A stretch of 64,000 bases of DNA from Trema orientale (lineage: Eukaryota > Streptophyta > Magnoliopsida > Rosales > Cannabaceae): the NCBI GenBank assembly GCA_002914845.1, contig JXTC01000008.1, forward strand, positions 1,154,025 to 1,218,024. Reading direction: 5' to 3'. Every line of letters begins with the position of its first letter. Within the stretch, counting starts at the first letter, position 1. A model generated the notes under the pieces. It was not told where the DNA came from and made no database searches. It saw only the letters and a list, made by a program, of their open reading frames with translations. Made by a program: the position numbers and the translations under genes. Shown in pieces: positions 37,012-48,600 of the stretch.

Positions 37012-38423
37012 GATCGCCTTCTTATTCTTTTTCATCTTCTGAAGGTAGTTTTCCTTCTGATACATCATGTCCTTATTCAAACTAGCAAATATTTTCTCGT
37101 AAGATCACCTTCCCCATGGATAATTAAAGAAATCCTTCTCATTCTCCACAAAAGAGAGCATATCCATCAGAATCTTGGTGCTTGACTCATGTGCCATCAA
37201 GAGCCCATCTACCAAGTAGCACAACCCTAACTTTCATACATCCTCCTTCTTCTCATAATTTAGAAATGCAACTTCTAATTCATTGGATCTCACATGACCT
37301 TCGTTATTCAGGTATGTCTCCCTGAGGCTCATGCTACTAGACATAGATTTGTACTTTATAATATCCGGATCTTTGTCAAAGTTTAATGCTGTTATCAAGG
37401 CAAACTCAACAAGCCCAAATCTCAAGTTGCTATCCCCAATAAAAAACAGCAACTCCGACAGATCTTTGGATTTCACCTTCCTCAATAATAGTTGGTGTAA
37501 ACTGCATCTCCTAACGCTTGCATTAGAGGAGTAAGAAAAAATTGTTTAAATGGATATTTTTTTGCCATCTCTAATAAATTATACTTCTCAAATCTCTCCT
37601 TAATCTTCGATATCATCGTTATTCCTTTTATAGTGACATTTCCAGGAAAGTGTTCATCAAAAGGTACAAAGAGCTTAAAATTTTTGTTCTACATTAAAGG
37701 AGAAGAGCAATTTAGACAAAATTTTCACAAATTTAACATATATTAAATACATCGAAAATGCGTCGAAACTTAGTCGAAATTCATCGAAATAGGTCGAAAT
37801 GCAATTGAAAGTTAGACCCTTTTGATTTCGATGACCTTTCAATTGTCATCGAAAAATCCTATAGAAACTATCTCAAATAGCCAGGAGGTCGAAATACCCC
37901 ATCAAAAAGTATCGAAAAACAGAGTATGTCGAAATAGAATCGAAAATTAATCGAAAGCTATCGAACAAAGTGTAACTACTAGCTACTAAAAAAAGGCACC
38001 AAAATATCATCAAAACAAAGTCGAACTAACATCGAAAGTTTATTTTAGCTAGTTTAAAATGTCATCGAAAAATGTATCGAAAATTCGGCATTGTTAATCG
38101 AAAGCACATTGAAATACCATCGGAAAAGATGTCGAAGTTCACATCATCATAAAGTTTTTTCACAATTATTTTTTAGCTATACTCATCGAAATGTGATCGA
38201 AATAACAACAAAATATATTGAAAATGCATCGAAACAGTATCGAAATAGAGTTGAAAATTATTTGTACAAAAATTTTAAAAATCACTATCTCATAAGTGAG
38301 AAATTATCCAACTAAATCAAAATATCAACCAAAAATTTCTAAATTGGCTTTAACTGTATGCCATAAATTTAAAAAAATAAAATCCTCAAATCATATTTTG
38401 CTTACCTTCTTTTGCGGACTCAT
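36870..38423 (-). pseudogene. DUF1985 gene of the MULE, frameshifted
   Basis: DUF1985 proteins are plant transposon passengers of unknown role, often fused to a Ulp1-like SUMO protease. On the minus strand a first exon MSPQKK (38423-38406) ends at GTAAGC. An intron of about 717 bp follows (38405-37689), then exon 2 from 37688: NKNFKLFVPFDEHFPG, FEKYNLLEMAKKYPF, ALGDAVYTNYY. One frameshift near 37485 leads to RKVKSKDLSELLFFIGDSN and RFGLVEFALITALNF, the DUF1985 hallmark. In-frame stops break it at about 37235 (after KKEDV) and again after NYPWGR (about 37105). The sequence continues SYEKIFASLNKDM to about 36890. No Ulp1 C48 motifs are found. The exon 1 assignment is inferred from the splice sites and phase. 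Confidence 0.78.
37750..38250. repeat. TCGAAA word array, right arm of the MULE (inside the DUF1985 intron)
   Basis: About 19 copies of TCGAAA counted by eye in roughly 500 bp, usually as RTCGAAAW and irregularly spaced by about 10 to 60 bases, so not a simple tandem satellite. Nearly all are in one orientation; one TTTCGA lies near 37827. Confidence 0.85.
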
Positions 38424-38829
38424 ATTTCTCAACGTAATCCTCAATAGTGACTGGGATTCATAATTTACGGTAAGACGACACGACGGATTTTCGTCTATTT
38501 AGAGAAGGAGACGCAAGAGAGAGTTTTTGTCTTCCTCGGTTGCTCTTCGGATGATAGGAGACAGCGGCTCTTCAGACGGCAGCAACGACGGAGATTGGAG
38601 ACAAAGCAAGAGATTTCGGGAAGAGTTTCGGAGAGAAGTATGAGAGAGACTCCTTTGAAAGTGAGGCATATTTTCTCTTTGGTATTAGTAAGGGTATTTT
38701 CGTCTGCACATATATTTTTTAAATATTTTTAACTCGTGCATATGGGCCAAAATAGGGGTATTAGGAAGTATATTTGACCTAATTTCTCTTAAAAAATTGA
38801 ACTGATATAAAATAATGCACAATGTACAA

Positions 38830-38917
38830 AAAATAAATGAAAGAGACATAGAGTTGCAATACAAGGTTAAGGCCAATAAATGAAAGAGACATAGAGTTGT
38901 AATATAAGATTAAGGCC
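38830..38917. repeat. 43-bp tandem duplication
   Basis: Two diverged copies of a unit starting AATAAATGAAAGAGACATAG directly outside the right end of the MULE. Confidence 0.8.
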
Positions 38918-39051
38918 TATAACAGACTAAAGTTGAAAGCTCATTTATTTATTTATTTTTTTTGATGGACTAAAAGTTATAAGTTACAACACCAATAAAA
39001 AGAATAACAATTTGAAGGTAGATGTTATGAGTTACAATCCTACTAAGTCTG

Positions 39052-39665
39052 AATGTTATTTATGTGTTATAAAATATTTATCTATTAGTCATTGAACTAA
39101 AGAGAAAGTCTCATTTTGGTCCTTAAAAGTGTCGTATTAGTTAATGTTATTTATGTGTTATAAAATATTTATCTATTAGTCATTGAACTAAAGAGAAAGT
39201 CTCATTTTGATCCTTAAAAGTGTCATATTAGTTCTTAAACTATTAAAAATATTTCATTTTAGTCCTTTTTACTATACATTTTGTTTGATTATTAACAGAA
39301 TAAGCACATGAGTTTTATGTCTCATTATGCATTAGTAATTTCTATAAAATATCACATTTTGGATAATTCTACATTGCATTCTTATCTAATGTGCAACTAA
39401 TTTTTATTTAGCCAATTATTTTTAAACTGATTCAATTCATATTTTAATCTCTTTGTATTACCGAAGTATGCTTTTGGATATGAAATAAGTACAACAAAAT
39501 AGTAAAGATGTCTCATGTGCTTATTTTGTTAAGAATAAAATAAAACATAAAACAAAAAAGACTAAAATGAAACTTTTTTAATAATTTAAGGACCACAATG
39601 ACATAATTTGAAATTTAAAGATCAAAGTAGGACTTTTCTCATAATTTATGGACCAAGAAGATCAT
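39052..39665. mobile_element. Non-autonomous element with long inverted ends and a duplicated left end
   Basis: The left arm (about 39170-39270: ATTAGTCATTGAACTAAAGA ... CATTTTAGTCCTTTTT) pairs with the right arm (about 39555-39665, reverse complement TTGGTCCATAAATTATGAGA ... CATTTTAGTCTTTTTT). The first about 91 bp of the left arm is duplicated in tandem (39052-39142 and 39143-39233). The GGTCCTTAAA-type words resemble those in the MULE-MITE at 41039. No target duplication could be fixed. Confidence 0.6.
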
Positions 39666-40450
39666 TATCCAAAGAAATAGACCCATTCACTAAAAGAAGT
39701 GGCAAAAGCAACCACTGTAAAAACTCTTTGATAAATATTCATACCTTACTAAGGGTGCACAACGGTGTGTTGGGCAGGTTGAATATTTCTACTTTTTTTT
39801 TTTTGTTTTTTTGTTTTTTGTTTTTGCAGACACTTGTGGGTGGTTTATCGGCGAGTTGGATTTTTTATATTTTCAGTGCCTATACTATTTAAAGACTTAA
39901 AATCAATAATTAAAATATGAAATAATGTCTTATATGCTAAAAAAAAGTAAACTAAATCTTAGACACCTAAAATCAAATAAGAAGTAACAAAGTCCAATAA
40001 AATTTAATAAAATACAAATAGAAAGAAAAATAAACTTTTGAGACTTAAAAATTCATATTCCTAATTAAAAAAAAATGGTCAAATATCTTGCGCCTAATTT
40101 CCTCAATTAAACCATCCGTTCACTCATCATCTTTATTTGTGTTGTCATATTCTGTAAATGAATGGTAGGAATGAGATTTAGTTGTTCCATTTCCTTCTTA
40201 TTTTTAAATTCATAATAAAAGTGTAACAAATGGAAAGAGAACAGAAAAGTATAATTTATGTACCAATTCTTAATTAACAAGGGAAGCACTATAATATACC
40301 AATACCTATCAATGTGATTGAATTAAAAATCACTAACGCTTACTTTGAACTACACAATACATACTCTAAATTTATCATTATTTAATACATACGAAAGAAT
40401 TAAAAACTTAGAATAATGTTTTAACTTTATTATTTACTTACTGGGCGCGT

Positions 40451-40586
40451 CTACAGTAGGGGCGTCCCTGCGTAGGGCCCTGTCTATACACCGTTTGATG
40501 GGAATCTGTGTATAAACAGATTCTTCATAGATTCTCATCAAACGGTGCATAAAGGGTGACCTTACGTAGGGGCGCTCCTACTGTAG
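40451..40586. mobile_element. Fold-back MITE, 136 bp, nearly a full-length hairpin
   Basis: Starts CTACAGTAGGGGCGTCCCTG and ends GGGGCGCTCCTACTGTAG. The arms pair through CACCGTTTGATGGGAATCTG versus CACCGTTTGATGAGAATCTA almost to the centre (near AAACAGATT). TTACT lies on both outer sides (just before GGGCGCG and after CCCTCCCC), a possible target duplication if the true ends lie about 10 bp further out. G+C-rich against A+T-rich surroundings. Confidence 0.82.
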
Positions 40587-41038
40587 CCCTCCCCTTACTT
40601 TATTACCGATCTTTTTACCAAAAAAGAAAAAAAAATGGCAGGCAAGACTAGTTGAACTTGAACCCGCAAAAAGAAAGTGGAACCCACAACCAACCTACTC
40701 TTTTGGTGTGCTAAAACCCAATCCACTCGCTTTGCAGTTTTTTAAATGGGTGGTTTATTGCGCGTGGGCAATCGGTACAGATTGATTATTTTTTTTGTTC
40801 ACCTTTACCTTATCCCTCAATTAACCTAACTAACTAGTTATCTCAAATATCTTTGAAATATTCAGATTTTGAAGAGTACTCTTCAAATGATAAAAATTTG
40901 TATTTTTTTAAATAGACTTTCCAAAATAGTATTTTTAAATAAAATGGGGATATTTTTCAAAGTAATTAGACTATTCATGATTTATTAATTCTTTGAAATT
41001 TTACCACACAAAATCAAATTTCCTCTGAATTAAATGAT

Positions 41039-42068
41039 GGGTTAATAGCATCATTAGTCCCCAACCTATGATCATTTTGGCATATTGGTCCTCAACTTTT
41101 TTTTTGTGGTATTTAAGTCCTAAACGTTTATTTTTTTGGCACCATTGGTCCTTTTGGCATATTCCATCTAAGATTCCGTTAAAATTTATTTGAATGTGAG
41201 AAATTTTATACTATTGATCTTGAATTTTCAATTGTTTAACAATTCGGTCCATAATTTTTTTTTTTTTTTAGTATTCATATTTCTGATTAACAATAATGCA
41301 TTTATAAATCTTTCAGAAAATTAAAATTCAAAGACGGATATAAAACAAACAGTTCATTTAAAAACTAAATTCAAAAAAGAAAAAAATTATACTAATAAAC
41401 CTTAATTTATATCAAACTATAGTAACTTTATGAATAAAAATAATTATCTTACCATTTTTAAAACTAAAAAATTTTTGTATACAATCATACATGCTTTTAC
41501 ACTAGTCAAATTTGACTGAAAATTTACTACATCTATTAAATATTCATATAATTATGAATGGTTATTCTAAAAAGTTTTGTATACAGTCATACATGCTTTT
41601 ACACTAGTCAAATTTGACTGAAAATTTACTACATCCATTAAATATTCATGTAATTATGAATGGTTATTCTAAAAAATTAATTAACTATTTACAGCAAATA
41701 AGCCTGAAAATTTTTATAGTTTTCCATTAAATGTTCATTTCTTTATGTAATTGTATCTGTCAATCTTTCGAAAAATTAATTTTTTAAAAGTTTAATTTTT
41801 TGAAAGATTGGCAGATGCAATATTGTTAATCAGAAATATGAATACCAAAAAAAAAATTATAGATCAAATTGTTAAACAATTGAAAACTCGAGATCAATGG
41901 TGTAAAATTTCTCATTCAAATAAATTTTAACGGAATCTTGGATGGAATATGCCAAAAGGACTAATGGTGCCAAAAAAACAAACGTTTAGGACTTAAATAC
42001 CACAAAAAAAAGTTGAGGACTAATATGCCAAAAGATCATAGGTTGGGGACCAATGGTGCCATTAACCC
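41039..42068. mobile_element. MULE-type non-autonomous element, long TIRs, 9-bp TSD
   Basis: A 1030-bp element with inverted repeats of about 250 bp, beginning GGGTTAATAGCATCATTAGT and ending GGTGCCATTAACCC. It is flanked by a perfect 9-bp duplication TTAAATGAT (41030-41038 and 42069-42077), as expected for Mutator-like elements. The interior has a 102-bp tandem duplication (about 41473-41574 and 41575-41676, starting TTTTGTATACARTCATACAT). No coding capacity. Confidence 0.92.
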
Positions 42069-45000
42069 TTAAATGATATTATGGAAAAAAAAAACCCAAA
42101 CAAACATTTGCATGGTTTGAATTGGTATGTGCGAACTCAACTGCAAATTTTAGGCCACTCACCCCATGTAATACAAGAAATTTCCGGAACCAAAACAACG
42201 TATATACCTTTTTCTTCCTTCCACACATCCCAATTAACGAAGTTATGCACGTAAAAGGAATATACATCTAAGATAGTTTGCCACTGTAATTTTGAAAAAC
42301 ATGAAGGGGTATTAATGTAAATGTGCTCTCTTTAAGAAAATATTTTAGGGCAGAACTAAGAATATTGACCTTTTGTTTGAGGTACTTTAGTTGATTTGGT
42401 TATTTGAAAGAGTAATACATACTTTAGGTTAGACTCATATGAGATCTAATTTAATGATTTTATTATTTTAATTATCCAATAACAGAATTACATCTATTGT
42501 GTGCCAATGATGCCAATGATGCTCATAGAATTGTTCTATTTGAAAAGCAAGAAATTATATAATGGTTTAGGACCATATATGTCAGTTGATTAATTGGGAC
42601 TCCATTTGTTGATTATTGGTCAATACACGTAAGAATTACACTCAACCTCTCAATCAATCCATGAGGCGTATCTTTGACCTTTGTCAAGATTCCCTGCCAA
42701 GGAAAAACGAAATCCTTCTCAATTTCAATACAAAAGGCAATAATATGCTTTTTAGTGGAATCATGGGAGGAAAAGTATAGTAGAAATGAAAATTTGAATA
42801 AAATTAAGTTCAACTAGAGGAAAATGGTTTCGTTTGCATATCTATGCACTTTGTTTAAGTATAACTATCTAATTAACACATGTACCTTTTTTAAAATAAA
42901 AAAGTACAAATAACATAAGGATTATTTTGTTTATTTGTATAAGTATAACCATATAAGTATACAAATTCGCTCTTGTTTGAGAAAACATCACAAAATCCAA
43001 CATTTACATGTATAACCATGGAATTTGATTTTTTTATTACAAAAGTCTTTTAATTTGATTATTATTCAAAATCCAACATTTACATGTAAATCAAATTAGG
43101 ATAATTAATAATAAATGACAAAATTACCCTTAGTAGATGTTAGATTTGGGTTTATATTCATTTTTACTTTGTGTTTAAATACATAGATCGTTGTTTGGAA
43201 GCTATTTCATCATTTATAAGGTCATTTGAAAAATCAAGATATTGTTTAGAAAATAGTAATTTATTTTAAGCATAAATTTACCTTTTACTAAGAGTAATTT
43301 TGTCATTTTTTGTTGATAGAATTAGGAGGTTGAATTTTTGAAAAAATAGTCAAATTATAAGGGTTTCTGTAGCAAAAAATCAAATTTAAAGATGTTTTGC
43401 CATATTTCTTAAAACACAGAGGATTTCTTTAAAAAGAAAAAAGAAAAAAGAAAAACAATACCATTTTATGATATTTTCTCATATATATTTGTTTTCATAT
43501 GATTGTCTATCTTAATTACAAGCCTCCAGTAATTACTTTTATAAAGTTGACAATCAAGTAGTTTCTCCAGTTACAAATGTTGATATGTTTGTATTGGATA
43601 CGGCATAATTAATATACTTAAACACTAGTAAAATAAGTCTGTTATCTATAGCACTAATTATAGTGATTTGAAATTAGTTGTCATATCAAGCCATTGAAAA
43701 ACATATGGCATGTTAAAATACTAGGCAACTTCCATGCCAAAAATAATGGTTATATAAAGGAGTGCTTGCAATATTTTCTTACATTCTCTATTCTCATTAT
43801 TTGACACGTATTCTAATAACGATATATTATATTAGTAAAATGTAAAATAATATTGAAATTAGATGACATGTATAGACTTTAATAACAATGTGTTATATTG
43901 ATAAAAAATGAAATAATATAGTTACACATATCACCCAGTAAGACAATCGATGAGGTGAAAAAAAAAAAAAAAAAGGAATTAAGAAAAGTTTTACCAGCAC
44001 TCTTCTTATTCATGTAGCAGTTTATGATCATGCATGCCAGTGGATTAACAAGGAAACTATTGGCCAAAGATTCAAACGAATTATAGCAACCTCTCTTGCA
44101 AGCTTAGGCTTATTATTATTTGGCCTAGGCAAGATTCCTTGTCAGTTGAAAACAAGATCCTTCTCCACTATATGACAAATTAAGGCGGCACTCAGATATT
44201 CTTTGTTGGAGGTCTGAGAGGAAAAGTAAGAGTGGCGGATACGAAAAATATTCATCAAAGTTAGTTTTTGACCAGACAAAATAATTTTATCTGCATATGC
44301 GTCTCCTGTAACATTCAAAACTTGCAAAGGTTTTGTTTGTAGGCCACGTAGTCCCCTCAAGAGGACCAGTCAGTCCTCTCAAAGGGACCAGTTCCGTTTA
44401 TATTTTGATCAACACAAGTCATATTTTAACTAATCTGTGTTGATCAGAACATGATCTATATTGGTCAAAATATGAATGGAACTAACTCCGTCAGCAAGAC
44501 TACATTCATGCCCTTGTTTGTATGCTTACCGTATATATGTACACACATGGCATGAGTATTATTATTCCTTTTTTACATGATGTCTATCTTAATATAATGA
44601 ACCGTCCACCAATCCCTTTCTGAAAGTTGGAATAATCCAAAAGTTGGATCTATGAACATAATTAAACACCTTGGGAAAAGTCAATAACTTTCGCCAACAA
44701 TGAACGTTGATATCTTAACCAAAAGCCACTTCGCACCGATACAAAAAATATTACGAGAGGGTTAAAAATTTCCATGAGTGTATTGAATACACGATTTACA
44801 GCAACTAAGTTAGCAAATTCAAAAAAAGAAAAAAAAATGTGATTACCAAAATACCAGTGAAGCAACTTTTAAAATCCATACCACTAATTATGTCATGCAT
44901 ATACCAAATGGTCAGCCCAAAGCTTACATGTCGATTTGAAAATATTATGAATTAAACACCCTAATCTTTTACAAACGGGAGCTATAAACAGATCAAAACA

Positions 45001-45566
45001 ATATACTAACAAATTTTTTTTTTTAGTGATTTACTTAAATGTGAGAGTTAAGTCTATTTTTCAGTCGCTGTTGATCTTCGCTATATTGAAAAAGAAAATC
45101 TCATATATACCTTATGACTCTCATACATTGCAATTCTATTTAGTCTCACTTACCTAAAATCAACACTTTGAAATCCTTATAGATACACTAGGGCAACCAA
45201 CCAAACATATACAAGAAATACCCAAAATAGATCTGCCTACTTACTCTACGTCAAGCCAATGTGTGTGTTAGTAAAATTAAGCTCCACACATCCAATAAGA
45301 ATAATGATAAAAAAAAACATGTAAAATTTAAATGCAACTTTCTTTCATTAAAAATAAAGAAAGGGGAAAAAAAAGAAAGAAAGAAAACGCTTTTGGTTCA
45401 TTTTGCTTTGACCTTTTCATCATCGCCTCTATAAAGACAAGTGAAACCTTTTTTTTTTTTTTTTCTCTCTTTTTTCAAGTTCAAAGTAAAACAGTTTTGC
45501 ATTGTGTAACGAAGCAGCAATTTTATGAGTACTACTAGAATCTTTAGAGGAAAAAGAAACGTTAAT
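42069..45566. other. Intergenic region upstream of the EG45-like gene
   Basis: No clear gene. Two loosely similar blocks, about 42640-42830 and 44120-44300, share phrases such as AAGATTCC, ATCCTTCTC, GAGGAAAAGTA and TGCATATC in the same order, suggesting an old duplication of something once transcribed on the minus strand. A fold-back element lies at 44391-44482. Confidence 0.4.
44391..44482. mobile_element. Small fold-back element
   Basis: GTTCCGTTTATATTTTGATC at the left matches, in reverse complement, GTTCCATTCATATTTTGACC at the right. An inner perfect pair TGATCAACACA and TGTGTTGATCA encloses about 19 bases. About 92 bp, non-coding, could form a two-stage hairpin. Confidence 0.65.
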
Positions 45567-45676
45567 ATGCAAGCTTTGGCGATCGTCAGTAGTGTTACTA
45601 TCATGTCCATGTGCCTAATGGTCTCACTTGCAGATGTACACGATGGGACCGCGACCATTTTACACACATTATGTTC

Positions 45677-48600
45677 GTAAGTACTAATCTTTCTAATTTA
45701 TAAAGTAAATATTTTCGTGTGAAGTATTGCAATAACAGCTGTTATGTGTCGTTTCTTTTTTATTTTTTCTAACAGTTCTTTTAACAAACTAGCTAGCAAG
45801 AAAATGTTTAAACTAAATAAACACGAAAATTTATATATATATATATATATACGTTCCTCGTAAAAATTTGGCATTATTATTTCTTACTTTTCATAATTTG
45901 ATGGATGAAAACTTTCATGTCCTTGTACAAGCCTTAATTATATTGAAACAATTACGGATTAAATATTTCTTCTTTATTTGTCCTTGAGATTGGAATTGTT
46001 TCGTAAGTTTTTGGCACGTTTGCCCCTTATATTTTCACATATTTGGTAATATGATACCTGAGTTTTTTCTGCAAGAGGAATTATATATATACCCTACGTA
46101 CTTTATAGTTAAAAATCACAGTTAATCGAAAAAATGACAATTTATGAAAGGAAAAAATTAAAAGTATCACATCCTCACCTTCACAATCTCTTTTAGTTTA
46201 CTTGAGTGTTTGTATTCAATATTATCTTTCTTCTTTTACCTTTTTATTTATTTTTTCTCCACAATCGATTTTCTTTAGTCCAATTTCTTTGCTAATCACT
46301 TTAAATGTAAATCAAACCACAATAACGATAAAAAAAGAGAAGGATAAAGAGTACCTAATAGATAAAGCATAAAATATTAGAAGACAATTAAAAATTGAAG
46401 AAATTGTATGAATTATAAATTAAGTGCTCAAAGGAGAGTATAGAGTGTTTATTTTTGATTTTGCTTTTATGAATTTTGTTTATAAGTACATGATATCTAT
46501 AAATATAATCTTGTATATTTAACCTTTTGTTTTTCCCTGCAACGGTAATGTATATGTTTATACATATTAATCATAGTATTATAAAAAAAATAAAAATAAA
46601 TAAACTTATATATGGCTTTGCATTTTATTTTCAATGTCTTTGTTTGTTTCTCCCATTTTTTTTATCATAAAATTTAGAAATTGCCAATTTGTTTTTTAGC
46701 AGATAGAAGTGCAGAAAAGAAAATTTGTTTTATAGGAGACTTAGGATGCTTTTAATCTCTATTTTAATGTATTGCCCTATTTTGTCTTTTTTATTTATTA
46801 CAGTGGTGTTCTAATATTAGTGTAGTGTGCAAATATAACTTCTCTTTTTGTAATCAGGTTCTTATATTTTAAACACGTTACTAATTAAGTTCTTTTCGTT
46901 AGTAGTTGTTATATGTTAGATGGAATTGCAAGTCAACATGCAAGGTCTATTAAAGGTAAAATCATGCTTCACTACCTCTGGTTTGGAAGGAAATTAGAAA
47001 TAAATTTAAGAGTTTGAGTAATTTAAAATTTGCATGTTTTAATTTTTCAATTATTTTTTAGTTGTAATTAATTTTTAGTTAAAGGTGATTAATTAGAATA
47101 ATCTAAATTAATTTAAAGTTAATGTTACTTAGTTTTGAATTTATTTGATAAGTTTAAAAAACAAATTTTCCCCAAGAATCTTAAAATTTCCTTTTTTTTT
47201 TCCCCCTTTCTTCCAAATCACTTAGTGTTAGTGAAATACCGGGTTTGCCCTTAAAAAACCATTCATGCAACTTATATATGCTTAGTCTTAGCCAAACATT
47301 TAACAATCAGTAACATAAACGACTTTTTTTTTTTTTTTTTTAAATAAACGGGCTCCTCAAGGGAATATCATTAATTGAAATAAAAAGACTTCAAATTACA
47401 ATGTAAACATAAAGACTACAATTCCAAACTCTTCAAAGAAATGAGACGAAAAATGGATCATAAACACAACTAAAAACAAATATGTGTTATCCTAATTCTT
47501 CAAGAGAAAGAGATAACAAGGACTACTAGCAATCTATTGCCTTCAACACTTGTTTCTGGCTGCATTCTTAGCAGAATAGACTATATGAGACCAGCATCAA
47601 TTGAGATCCATACCTGTGGAAAAGAAAAAGGAAAAAAAAAATGGCCACGAAACAGATTTAGATAATCGAAAAGAATTCTCAAATTTAAGATCTGAACCAG
47701 ACTAAAATCTACTCAAAAGGTGGTACTACAAATCAGATCTAAATCTGGACTTATTAAAACTAAAAAAGAAAAAAAAAAAGAAGCATGGAGGAGGAAAAAG
47801 AAGAGGGTTAGGAGAGGAGGCCAAAGAAGGAGAATGGAAGACTCCCTCTCTAGTCTCCAAGCGGAACGCCGCTGACTTTTTTGTTGGGAGGAGATGCTGG
47901 TAGAGAGAGAGATTAGGGTTTTTTATGAGACTCATATGGGACACTGTGTAATGAATACAACTTATTTGCATGCAAAGACTTTAAAACTTGGAAACATAAT
48001 TTCTGGGAAAAAAAAAAGAAGAAGGAAAAGATCACATTAATGTCAATATGGGAAAAATATGTCAAAAATATTTTTTTAAAATAAAAAAATATTCTTTTTT
48101 TTGAAAATATAGAATGAGCTGGCGAAATTTGAATAATATGGAAAATCAGAAACAAAATTCATCTATGGGCCTCATGCTATTTTTGACTATTGTGCTTCTT
48201 GTTTTCTACTAACTAATACTTGAAAGAATGTACTTTTTTTAAAAAAAAAAAAAAAGGTTTGCTTTAGTTATTTATTTCATCTGATGCATCAGTTATAAAA
48301 TAATTAACTTTATGGACTTCGATTCTAAACTAATGCCCCAGTGATCTAATCAATTTAGTGTTATGACTTAGTTTTCCATTAACTATGTTAGTCCTTTTAA
48401 TTGTTAAAATACTAAGGGCTAGTGTGTTATTGTTTTGCTGAGCTATAGTTGTATTATAACCTTATTGTAGATATTTTGTGAGCTAGAAGTAACTGTGATA
48501 AAAATATATATATATTTAAAAAAAAGTTTAAGTATTTAATAAATTTAATTTACGAAATTTTTATGCTGTTTAAATTATGTATTTGATAAACTATAGATTA

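Larger units (their letters stand above)
33621..38790. mobile_element. Rearranged Mutator-like element with transposase fragment and DUF1985 gene
   Basis: The two ends pair as imperfect inverted repeats of about 45 bp: left AGAGAAATTAAGTAATATAT ... CTAATACTCCTATTTTAGCC (33623-33668), right in reverse complement AGAGAAATTAGGTCAAATAT ... CTAATACCCCTATTTTGGCC. Inside, a MuDR-type transposase fragment runs on + and a DUF1985 gene on -, facing each other. DUF1985 (often with a Ulp1-like protease) is a known passenger of plant MULEs. Most of the catalytic DDE transposase and any protease are missing, and an LTR-like insertion sits within the transposase. I could not establish a 9-bp target duplication, so the ends may be slightly different. 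Confidence 0.72.

Noticed and set aside
36871-37080. Whether this minus-strand ORF alone encodes a separate protein
   Set aside because: Only its first residues (SYEKIFASLNKDM) belong to the DUF1985 remnant; the rest overlaps the + strand MuDR DNA-binding domain, which has the better motif.
37750-38250. CRISPR-like array of TCGAAA
   Set aside because: The word is too short, spacing is irregular and the context is a plant transposon intron.
47726-48155. Minus-strand frames rich in Phe and Pro
   Set aside because: Composition artefacts of a purine-rich stretch.
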